From Streptomyces speibonae (GTDB taxonomy: Bacteria > Actinomycetota > Actinomycetes > Streptomycetales > Streptomycetaceae): 5,259 bases of DNA. Positions 1 to 4,785 of the stretch are shown piece after piece. Location: the NCBI GenBank assembly GCA_000715605.1, contig KL568536.1, positions 87,351 to 92,609 on the forward strand, written 5' to 3'. The notes below the pieces were generated by a model that saw nothing but the letters and a program-made list of their open reading frames with translations, made no database searches and was not told the origin of the DNA. The number at the start of each line of letters is the position of its first letter. Within the stretch, counting starts at the first letter, position 1. Made by a program: the position numbers and the translations under genes.

Positions 1-461
1 GCCACCTGTGGCTGAGCGGCCCGCCGGACGTCGTCGTCCCCAACTCGGCCGGCCGCCTGGCCCCCGGCATCGACATCAGGGGCGCGGGCGGATACCTCGT
101 GGGCCCCGGCTCCCGTACCGCCCACGGCACGTACACGACCGCGCCCGGCACCGAGCACCTCGCCCCGGCCGCGTGCCCGCCCGCCCTCCTGCGCCTGCTC
201 CTCCCGCCGCCCCGCGCCCACCACCCGACGCCCCCGTCCACCGGCGGACACGGCCAGGGCCTGGTCCAGTTCGTCCTCGCGGCACACGAGGGCCAGCGCA
301 ACACCCGCCTGTTCTGGGCGGCCTGCCGTGCCTACGAGGACGGCATCGGCCCCGCGCTGGCGGACTCCCTGGCCGACGCCGCCGTCAGCACGGGCCTGTC
401 CGCACACGAGGCCCGCGCGACGATCGCGTCGGCCGCCCGCATGACGTCGCGCCGGCCGTGA
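1..461 (+). CDS. Bifunctional DNA primase/polymerase (Prim-Pol), C-terminal part, 5' end outside window
   Basis: The frame is read from base 3 and is open at the left edge; it ends with TGA at 459-461, leaving about 152 residues. The fragment opens HLWLSGPPDVVVPNS and continues GIDIRGAGGYLVGPGS. This pattern is typical of the archaeo-eukaryotic primase-polymerase (Prim-Pol) fold. The first visible His (bases 3-5) fits the motif II histidine, and the Asp of GIDIRG (visible residue 24) fits the motif III metal-binding aspartate. Motif I lies outside the window. The C-terminal part (QGLVQFVLAAHEGQRNTRLF ... SAHEARATIASAAR) is an all-helical tail common in Streptomyces members of this family. Such proteins make primers or extend DNA and are often found on integrative elements or as standalone chromosomal genes; which applies here cannot be seen. 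The GTG at 99 lies inside the domain and is not the true start. Confidence 0.85.
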   Translation, partial: HLWLSGPPDVVVPNSAGRLAPGIDIRGAGGYLVGPGSRTAHGTYTTAPGTEHLAPAACPPALLRLLLPPPRAHHPTPPSTGGHGQGLVQFVLAAHEGQRNTRLFWAACRAYEDGIGPALADSLADAAVSTGLSAHEARATIASAARMTSRRP

Positions 462-539
462 TTCCGACACCCCCGACCTCGTTCACCACGCCCAGAGAAC
501 CGAAAGTCCCGGATGCACCACCGCAACAAGGTGCCGACC

Positions 540-860
540 ATGGCACTCACCCGCGTCGCCCTCGCCTCCGGCCGCTCGGTCGACCTCTCCGAGCTGCGGA
601 TGTCGTCGACGGGCGGCGGGCCGCTCGAGGGCTACCCGTGCAAGAACCTCAACGACCGCCGGATCGCGTGTTCCGCTCGGCCGAGCAGACCTTCCCCGGC
701 ACCCCGGTGCATCTGATCCCGCCCCCGCGCGAGTACCCCGACCAGTACGCGGGCGCCTTCGGTCCGGTGGAGGTGCTGCCCGCCGTGACCTGCGTCGGCA
801 GCTTCCGCTCCGAGGCCCTCGATCCGGCCCACGACCGCGCGCTGTACCGCTCCGCCTCAG
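540..860 (+). pseudogene. Broken hypothetical gene (frameshift and lost 3' end)
   Basis: The start is ATG at 540, with a weak AAGGTG six bases upstream (528-533). The product begins MALTRVALASGRSVDLSELR, a small acidic-to-neutral soluble protein that I recognise only as a type of Streptomyces hypothetical protein of about 140 residues; I know no function. Coding sense runs in one frame to about 665 (ending NDRRI) and resumes in another frame from about 662 (DRVFRSAEQTFPGTPVHLIP) through REYPDQYAGAFGPVEVLPAV and FRSEALDPAHDRALYRSA at about 858. The simplest repair is restoration of four lost bases, giving NDRRIDRVFRSAEQ. After RSA the sequence no longer resembles this family and meets the stop codon of the opposite-strand gene, so roughly the last 40-50 residues appear to be missing. 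In its present state the first frame stops at 714-716. Confidence 0.65.
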
Positions 861-868
861 CTTGTTCT

Positions 869-1165
869 TTATCCACCGTCCGGGTCATGGGGCGGGGTTG
901 GAGGTTCCAGACGGCGTCCGACCGGCCGACAGCCTTGCGAAGTTCGTGTGCGCTTTGGGGTGATATGGCATGCATTACGGTGTCGAGGAGGGCTCGGGCC
1001 TCGAGGGGGTTGCCGCAGCAGTACCAATGCACGTGGCCCCACTCGTAGTCGTGCCACAGATCCCGCTCGGGCCGGTGGACGTAGTTCTTCCACAGGCCCA
1101 CAGCCGTGCTGGGGTCGGTGTAGCGACTGCTGGACCGGTCGGGGTTAGAGCTGCTCGGTTCGCCG
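869..1165 (-). pseudogene. Hypothetical protein, minus strand, frameshifted near its C-terminus; start not identifiable
   Basis: The minus strand carries a conserved-looking stretch: YTDPSTAVGLWKNYVHRPER, then DLWHDYEWGHVHWYCCGNP, then EARALLDTVMHAISPQSAHE and LRKAVGRSDAVWN. It is rich in Trp, His and a Cys-Cys pair. I recognise it as a Streptomyces-type small hypothetical protein of unknown function. After VWN (about 903-906) the sense moves to the next frame, which reads PPTPPHDPDGG and stops with TAA at 871-869. Without that shift the frame would run on as nonsense to 649. Upstream, the same frame stays open to about 1371 but loses protein-like composition (SRPLLHPSARSGEPSSSNP), and no start codon with a ribosome binding site is evident. 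The N-terminus is therefore probably also damaged or frameshifted. The stop lies about 10 bases from the broken end of the convergent gene. Confidence 0.55.
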
Positions 1166-1410
1166 GAACGAGCCGAGGGGTGTAATAGGGGTCGGGATCG
1201 GCCACGTTGGCTCGGTGTCTGGTGATGTTGGTGGTGTGAGGTAGGTCTGGGTGCATCGCCGGGCCGGGGCATACGGCCTTCGGTACCCACAGAGCGCGCT
1301 TGGCGGGTGCCGGAGTGCCGACAAGAGATCGCCACCTGGACGAGTAGACGGCCGACCGGATCGGCCGTCATCCCTGCCGACGTTGGTGCTCGCGGTGGCC
1401 GGCTGTGGCG
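1166..1410. other. Non-coding or fully decayed stretch
   Basis: No frame on either strand here looks like a kept protein or has a ribosome binding site. GC content drops around 1170-1260 compared with flanking coding DNA. The only clear structure is the inverted repeat at 1347-1369. The minus-strand gene to the left may once have begun in this stretch, but no start can be defended. Confidence 0.5.
1347..1369 (-). terminator. Perfect hairpin downstream of the XRE regulator
   Basis: GACGGCCGA at 1347-1355 and TCGGCCGTC at 1361-1369 form a perfect 9-bp stem with a 5-base loop. It lies 42 bases past the stop codon of the minus-strand regulator. There is no T-run after it, which is common for GC-rich actinobacterial terminators. 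It could equally serve as a protein-binding dyad. Confidence 0.5.
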
Positions 1411-2262
1411 CTACCGCGGGTAGTGACTGGCCTCTGCTCCCAGGACGTTCAGCAGAGCGAGGGCTTCGGCGCCGGGGGATCCCGGCGGCGCGCTGAAGAG
1501 CACGAGGTACTGGTCGCGGTCGGTGAGGGTGAGGGTGTCGCAGTCGACGGCGACCTCGCCGACGGTCGGGTGGCGGAAGGTCTTCGTGAGCATCGGCGCG
1601 GCCTGCACGTCGTGCCGTTCCCAGAGCCGGGCGAAGTCGGGGCTGGCGTCGCGGAGTTCGTCGACGAGGCCGGTCACCGCGGGATCGGTGGGGTAGCGGG
1701 CGAGGGTGGTGCGGAGCTGCATCACGACGCTGAGGCGGAACTCGGCGGCGTCGGAGACCCCGTAGAGCGTTGCATCGGTGCGCTGCGGCCCGGGGAAGGC
1801 CCGGCGCGCGAGGTTGCGGTCCTCGGGGGCGAGCGGGGCGAAGTCCTCCATGAGCGCGGCGGCGAGGTCGTTCCAGGCGAGGACTTCACACGCGGCGGAC
1901 ATCACGAAGCCGGCCGTCTGCGGCAGTCGCTGAAGGAGCGCGAGCACGCTGGGGCGGACGTCGCGCCGGTGCAGTCCGGTCCGGTTCGGCGCGGTGCCCG
2001 CGAGGACGTGGAGGTGGTCGGACTCCGCGTCGGTGAGCCGCAGCGCGCCCGCGATGGCGGCCAGGACGTCGCCCGAGGGACGTGGCCCCCTGCCCTGCTC
2101 GAGCCGGATGTAGTACTCCGTGGAGATGTGCGCGAGGACCGCCACTTCCTCGCGGCGAAGACCTGGTGTGCGGCGTCGCGGGCCGGAGGGGAGGCCGACG
2201 TCCTGCGGGCGGAGCCGCTCGCGGCGGCTGCGGAGGAACGCCCCGAGTTCCTGTTTGTCCAT
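1411..2262 (-). CDS. XRE-family transcriptional regulator with MmyB-like ligand-binding domain
   Basis: This 283-residue protein has the standard length and layout of the MmyB-like regulators common in Streptomyces. Residues 1-34 (MDKQELGAFLRSRRERLRP and a basic linker) lead into a helix-turn-helix at about 35-78. The hallmark there is TPGLRREEVAVLAHISTEYY followed by IRLEQGRGPRPSGDVLAAIA. From about 105 to 275 runs the MmyB-type ligand-binding domain (PF17765 type), with typical segments such as EVLAWNDLAAALMEDF, NLARRAFPG, FRHPTVGEVAVDCDTL and the C-terminal DRDQYLVLFSAPPGSPGAEA. The ligand is not predictable; some members bind fatty-acid-like molecules. The ATG at 2262 is the natural start because the family begins here. 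There is no Shine-Dalgarno in the preceding bases, so a leaderless or weakly initiated transcript is possible. It diverges from the SDR gene across 86 bp containing a dyad, and this arrangement usually means that the regulator represses both genes. Confidence 0.93.
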   Translation of the reverse strand: MDKQELGAFLRSRRERLRPQDVGLPSGPRRRTPGLRREEVAVLAHISTEYYIRLEQGRGPRPSGDVLAAIAGALRLTDAESDHLHVLAGTAPNRTGLHRRDVRPSVLALLQRLPQTAGFVMSAACEVLAWNDLAAALMEDFAPLAPEDRNLARRAFPGPQRTDATLYGVSDAAEFRLSVVMQLRTTLARYPTDPAVTGLVDELRDASPDFARLWERHDVQAAPMLTKTFRHPTVGEVAVDCDTLTLTDRDQYLVLFSAPPGSPGAEALALLNVLGAEASHYPR

Positions 2263-2291
2263 ACGCCCAGTGTGCGCGCGGCACGACGGCA

Positions 2292-2318
2292 GATCCTGGC
2301 ACAGACTGTGCCTGTATC
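2292..2318. promoter_or_regulatory. Probable operator: 27-bp dyad
   Basis: The core GGCACAGACTGTGCC (2298-2312) is a perfect palindrome of 7+1+7 bases. The symmetry continues outwards (GATC... on the left, ...ATC on the right), so 11 of 13 base pairs across 2292-2318 match. A symmetric site of this length, midway between a helix-turn-helix regulator and its divergent neighbour, fits binding of a regulator dimer. The binding protein is an inference from position. Confidence 0.6.
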
Positions 2319-2337
2319 CGGCCGGCAGCCGGCCGGA
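2317..2337. repeat. GC-only inverted repeat ahead of the SDR start
   Basis: TCCGGCCGG (2317-2325) and CCGGCCGGA (2329-2337) form a perfect 9-bp inverted repeat with a CAG centre. It ends 11 bases before the SDR ATG. It could be a second operator or, if transcribed, a leader hairpin that hinders ribosome access. Confidence 0.5.
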
Positions 2338-2348
2338 CGCTGGGTGTC

Positions 2349-3143
2349 ATGACGAACAACACGAATACCACTGACAGGGCACCCATCGGCCTGCTCACCG
2401 GCAAGGTCCTGTTCATCACCGGCGCCAGCCGCGGCATCGGGGCGGCCGCGGCCCGGCTCTTCGCCTCCGAGGGCGCCGCCGTCGTGCTCGCCGCCCGCAG
2501 CACCGACGCCCTGGACCGCATCGTGAAGGAGATCCGCACCGACGGCGGCGTCGCCGACGCCGTCACCCTGGACCTCGCCGACCCCGCCAGCATCCGCGCC
2601 GCCGTCGACCGCGCCGAGGAACTGCACGGACGGCTCGACGGCGCCTTCAACAACGGTGCGATCGTCCAGCAGCAGCCCGGCCCGCTCGACACCACGAGCG
2701 ACGCGGACATCGACGGGCAGTTCGCGGTGAACTTCCGCTCGCACTGGACCGCCATGAACGCCGAGGCCGCGCTCATGCGGCAGAACGGCGGCGGGGCGAT
2801 CGTCAACACCTCCAGCATCGGCAGCCGCCGCGCGGTACCGCCCCTGCCCGCGTACGGCGCCATGAAGCGCGCGCTCAACAGCCTCACCGAGACCGCTGCG
2901 GTGACCTGGGCCCCGGAGGGCATCCGGGTGAACGGCATCACTCCCGGCGGCACGGCCACGGACATGATGGAGGAGTGGGAGGCGGCGAGCCCCGGCATCA
3001 TCGAGGCCAGTACCGCGGGGACACCGCTCGGTCGCATGGCCGAGCCCCGCGAGGTCGCCGAGGCGGCCGCGTGGCTGCTCAGCGACCGGGCCTCGTACGT
3101 GACCGGCGCGATCGTCCCGGTCGACGGCGGCGCCGGCGCCTGA
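2349..3143 (+). CDS. Short-chain dehydrogenase/reductase (SDR), classical type
   Basis: This 264-residue protein is an NAD(P)-dependent oxidoreductase with a Rossmann fold and is of usual length for a classical SDR. The coenzyme-binding glycine motif TGASRGIG is at residues 24-31. LDLAD (74-78) contains the adenine-contacting Asp. The core motif reads NNGA at 101-104 where most members have NNAG. The catalytic tetrad is visible as N128, S156 (in IVNTSSIG), Y169 and K173 (YGAMK). The C-terminal IRVNGITPGGTATDMM and ASYVTGAIVPVDGG are standard. The basic Arg after the first glycine motif and AARS at 48-51 favour NADP(H), but this is only suggestive. The substrate is unknown. The ATG at 2349 is the only start that keeps the normal N-terminus; no Shine-Dalgarno precedes it. 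It is transcribed away from the XRE regulator, whose target it probably is, and ends at a strong hairpin. Confidence 0.93.
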   Translation: MTNNTNTTDRAPIGLLTGKVLFITGASRGIGAAAARLFASEGAAVVLAARSTDALDRIVKEIRTDGGVADAVTLDLADPASIRAAVDRAEELHGRLDGAFNNGAIVQQQPGPLDTTSDADIDGQFAVNFRSHWTAMNAEAALMRQNGGGAIVNTSSIGSRRAVPPLPAYGAMKRALNSLTETAAVTWAPEGIRVNGITPGGTATDMMEEWEAASPGIIEASTAGTPLGRMAEPREVAEAAAWLLSDRASYVTGAIVPVDGGAGA

Positions 3144-3176
3144 AAAGGAGCGGCCCGGGCTCCGGGCCGCTCTTCA
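3144..3176 (+). terminator. Rho-independent-type terminator after the SDR
   Basis: Immediately after the TGA, GAGCGGCCCGG (3148-3158) pairs perfectly with CCGGGCCGCTC (3162-3172) around a 3-base loop. The stem is preceded by AAAAG and followed by TTC, so it has an A tract before it and a short T run after it. An 11-bp GC stem directly behind a stop codon is a convincing terminator and may act in both directions. Confidence 0.8.
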
Positions 3177-3190
3177 CGACCCGGTACAGG

Positions 3191-3295
3191 AACGGCGACA
3201 GCATTTCGATCACCGGCGGCGCGCTCGGTATCGGTTCCGGACCCGCACGGAAGCTGCGGGACGCCGGAAAGAGGGAAAAGGGGAACCAGTCCTGA
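3191..3295 (+). pseudogene. SDR remnant A: N-terminal Rossmann fragment only
   Basis: The frame reads NGDSISITGGALGIGSGPAR followed by KLRDAG and soon a TGA at 3293-3295. TGGALGIG (bases 3212-3235) matches the TGxxxGxG coenzyme-binding motif of SDRs, and the following helix ending in DAG is also in the expected place. There is no plausible start codon and nothing of the rest of the ~250-residue domain. It differs in sequence from the intact SDR just upstream, so it is not a simple recent copy. The match is short, so chance cannot be fully excluded. Confidence 0.5.
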
Positions 3296-3345
3296 CGGAT
3301 CTCACGGGCAAGGTAGCCGTCGTCACCGGCGCCAGCCGACATCGG
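3271..3345 (+). pseudogene. SDR remnant B: first ~16 residues of another SDR with its ribosome binding site
   Basis: A purine-rich stretch (GAGGGAAAAGGGGAA, 3271-3285) precedes CTG at 3292 and the frame (M/L)TDLTGKVAVVTGASR. This is a textbook SDR N-terminus: the strand leading into the TGASRGIG coenzyme loop. After cga at 3337-3339 the frame departs from the family (HRLRGGV). Restoring two bases would give RGIGFGVG, so either a small deletion or the junction with the opposite-strand oxidoreductase fragment lies here. The start is CTG; an original ATG mutated to CTG would give the overlap ATGA with the stop of remnant A's frame. The remaining ~230 residues of this SDR are absent. Confidence 0.65.
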
Positions 3346-3753
3346 CTTCGGGGTGGGGTAAAACGACGACAGCGTGCCGATGTCCACCCGCGTCGCGGAG
3401 GGCGCCAGGGCGAGTGCTCCGGTGTCGCGCAGGACCACGCGGCCCGGGTGGTTGATCTGCATCCAGAGCGGGGTGGGGGCGGCCGCCGAGACCCACCGCC
3501 GGAACGCCGCGAGATCGCTGGCGTGGTCCAGCACGATGTCACCGGGCTGCGCGAGAGCCCGGCGGTCGACCATGACGTGCCCCGAGATCAGGAGCCCGGC
3601 TCCGCCGGCGCCCCAGCGGCGGCAGAGGCGCTCGATGCGCTCGTCGGGCTGCTGCCCGGTCCCGGCGAGCTGCTCCTCCATCGCGGCTTTCACCACGCGG
3701 TTCTCCAACGTCATGCCGCTGCGCAGGGTCAGCGGACGGGCCACCAGCACCAT
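3337..3753 (-). pseudogene. Old Yellow Enzyme-like NADH:flavin oxidoreductase, N-terminal fragment
   Basis: The start is ATG at 3753 with AAGGAG placed six bases before it. About 139 residues of an FMN-dependent TIM-barrel oxidoreductase are recognisable. They include LTLRSGMTLENRVVKAAMEE (residues 8-27, the first FMN-contacting strand), LCRRWGAGGAGLLISGHVMV (43-62), PLWMQINHPGRVV (95-107, active-site region of the family) and LSSFYPTPKPMS (128-139). Intact members have about 350-400 residues. This one loses the family pattern just where the substrate loop and the rest of the barrel should follow, because it meets the N-terminal SDR fragment of the opposite strand. The frame then runs on to 3079 without likeness to the family and overlaps the SDR terminator and SDR 3' end. 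It must be inactive as an oxidoreductase, though the promoter end looks well preserved. Confidence 0.8.
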
Positions 3754-3761
3754 GGAAACTC

Positions 3762-3776
3762 CTTCAAGACTTGAAG
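3762..3776. promoter_or_regulatory. Palindrome overlapping the oxidoreductase ribosome binding site
   Basis: CTTCAAG (3762-3768), a single A, then CTTGAAG (3770-3776) make a perfect 15-bp palindrome. On the minus strand it ends inside the Shine-Dalgarno AAGGAG of the oxidoreductase fragment. The position suits an operator for a repressor, but no regulator gene for it is in the window. Confidence 0.5.
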
Positions 3777-3812
3777 TACATGCCTCCCGAATGCCGCGCC
3801 GCCCGGCTACCG

Positions 3813-3867
3813 GTTCTCTTCGCTTCACCACCGGGCTTCAGCCCGGTGGTGAAGCGAATCTGAGAAC
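3813..3867. repeat. Subterminal hairpin of the IS200/IS605 element
   Basis: TTCGCTTCACCACCGGGCT (3819-3837) and its exact reverse complement (3840-3858) form a 19-bp stem around a two-base centre. After a three-base bulge (TCT, 3859-3861), GTTCTC (3813-3818) pairs with GAGAAC (3862-3867). IS200/IS605 transposases recognise such imperfect single-strand hairpins at the element ends. It lies about 38 bases beyond the tnpA stop codon, as expected for the end next to tnpA, and could also terminate tnpA transcription. Confidence 0.8.
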
Positions 3868-3904
3868 TGCTCTGACCTCAGCTGTCTGCACGGATTCGCA
3901 CTGT

Positions 3905-4352
3905 TCACCTCGACCCGGGTCGGAGCGGCTGGTTCTGCTGCTCGATGTACTGCTTCACGATGCTGAGCGGTGCGCCGCCGGCGGATCCGGCGAAGTACGA
4001 GCCGGACCACAGACGTTGTGCCCGCCAGTAGTGGCGGACGAGTTCGGGGAACTCCTGACGGAGGCGTCGGGAGGACACGCCCCCCAGGGAGTTCACCAGC
4101 TTGGACACGGCGACCTTCGGCGGGAAGTTCACGAGCAGGTGGACTGGTTGTTCTCGCCGTTGAACTCGACCAGCTCGGCCTCGAAGTCCTCGCACACGGC
4201 GCGCATGATCTCCTCGCACCGCGTCAGATGCCGGTCGGCGAAGACGGAGTGCGGGTACTCGTCACGAAAACCAAGTGGGCATGCATGCGGAAGACGCAGT
4301 GGCGACCTGTACGGACGTTCTCATCGGTACCCTTAAACCAACTGTGTGTCAT
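3905..4352 (-). pseudogene. tnpA: IS200/IS605 transposase TnpA (Y1 HUH family), two frameshifts
   Basis: The family sequence is spread over three frames in the correct order. Segment 1 from ATG at 4352 reads ENVRTGRHCVF and HAHLVFVT. Segment 2 (about 4259-4145) reads HSVFADRHLTRCEEIM then EDFEAELVEFNGENN. Segment 3 (about 4144-3905) reads VHLLVNFPPKVAVSKLVNSL, SSRRLRQEFPELVRHYWRAQ and RLWSGSYFAGSAGGAP. It ends SIVKQYIEQQ, which holds the expected catalytic Tyr. One base is missing near 4256-4262 (acg-aag-tac has become acgagtac) and one at 4145/4144. The second loss destroys the first His codon of the NNHVHLL (HUH) metal-binding motif. Repaired, the protein would have about 149 residues, a normal length. 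An intact TnpA cuts and rejoins single-stranded element ends through the Tyr and HUH site; this copy cannot make the protein. Confidence 0.85.
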
Positions 4353-4761
4353 GATCGGCGTGCAGCTTCGGTACAGCTTCCGCCTGTACCCGGGCGCCGG
4401 TCGGCGCAGCGTGTTGGCGAGGGCGTTCGGGTGTGCGCGGGTGGTCGACAACGACGCGCTTCGCGCTCGGGAGACCGCCCGCAGCCAGGGACTGCCGGTC
4501 CCCAGGACCGGCGACCTGTCCAAGCGGCTGATCACCGAGGCGAAGAACACCCCGGAACGGGCCTGGCTCGGCGAGGTCTCCGCAGTTGTCCTCCAGCAGT
4601 CCCTGCGCGACCTGGACACCGCGTACAAGAACTTCTTCGACGGCCTGAAGGGCAAGCGCCCGCGCATGGGCGCGCCCACGTTCGTGCGCAACCTCGCGCT
4701 CCGCTTCGGCGCCGGCGCCCTGTACGAGCGCGCCTACGCGCCCCTGCGCGACCTGCCGTGA
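4351..4761 (+). pseudogene. tnpB: TnpB (IS605 OrfB), N-terminal fragment with foreign tail
   Basis: From ATG at 4351 the product begins MIGVQLRYSFRLYPGAGRRS and continues LARAFGCARVVDNDALRARE, SKRLITEAKNTPERAWLGEV, SAVVLQQSLRDLDTAYKNFF and GKRPRMGAPTF. This is the N-terminal helix-turn-helix/wedge-type part of TnpB, the RNA-guided nuclease of IS605-family elements. About 111 residues match. The last 25 (VRNLALRFGAGALYERAYAP and on to the TGA at 4759-4761) do not look like TnpB, where RSRKD-type sequence should follow. TnpB normally has about 370-420 residues with a RuvC DED triad and a zinc finger in the missing part, so there is no nuclease. A start at GTG 4360 is also possible. No Shine-Dalgarno is evident. 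Confidence 0.8.
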
Positions 4762-4785
4762 ACCCGGCCTCCCCGGGGGCGCGCG

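Larger units (their letters stand above)
2263..2348. promoter_or_regulatory. Shared divergent promoter region of regulator and SDR
   Basis: This 86-bp gap is the only place for both divergent promoters. It contains the dyad at 2292-2318 and the inverted repeat at 2317-2337. Neither start codon is preceded by a purine-rich Shine-Dalgarno sequence. Both are preceded by related bases: CACTGGGCGT before the regulator ATG (minus strand) and CGCTGGGTGTC before the SDR ATG. I could not assign -35 and -10 boxes with confidence. Confidence 0.7.
3813..4690. mobile_element. Decayed IS200/IS605-type insertion sequence (one end, broken tnpA, truncated tnpB)
   Basis: The element has the IS605 layout: a terminal hairpin, a leftward tnpA and a divergent rightward tnpB. 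Only the end beside tnpA is present. TnpB stops matching its family at about 4683-4690, and no second hairpin end is visible before the next gene, so the right part and its guide-RNA-encoding end are gone. IS200/IS605 elements leave no target duplication, so the exact outer boundary cannot be read from the sequence. With two frameshifts in tnpA and no RuvC domain in TnpB, it cannot move by itself. Confidence 0.8.

Noticed and set aside
8..1048. Long plus-strand open frame of 346 codons
   Set aside because: It is an Arg/Pro-rich shadow of the Prim-Pol frame that only makes sense between about 662 and 858, where it carries the shifted part of the broken hypothetical gene.
1340..1440. Possible lipoprotein signal (LVLAVAGC with a lipobox-like VAGC) on the plus strand
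   Set aside because: It has no ribosome binding site and no mature domain, and the frame runs into the antisense of the regulator's 3' end. A short hydrophobic run in GC-rich DNA can arise by chance.
1405..2352. Plus-strand open frame of 315 codons opposite the regulator
   Set aside because: It is antisense to a well-supported regulator with clear domain motifs. The Gly/Val/Glu-rich translation is what GC-rich antisense gives, and it resembles no family.
1886..3037. Minus-strand open frame of 383 codons opposite the SDR
   Set aside because: It is antisense to the SDR catalytic core and has no start signal; its composition is that of a GC-rich shadow frame.
3079..3336. Continuation of the oxidoreductase frame as a real C-terminal domain
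   Set aside because: Past residue 139 the translation has no oxidoreductase pattern, is antisense to the SDR remnants and terminator, and ends in an Arg-rich run antisense to the SDR 3' end.
4351..4761. TnpB as a domesticated, nuclease-dead guide-RNA repressor
   Set aside because: Such proteins keep full length with an altered RuvC site. Here the chain ends before RuvC and the RNA-encoding element end is missing.
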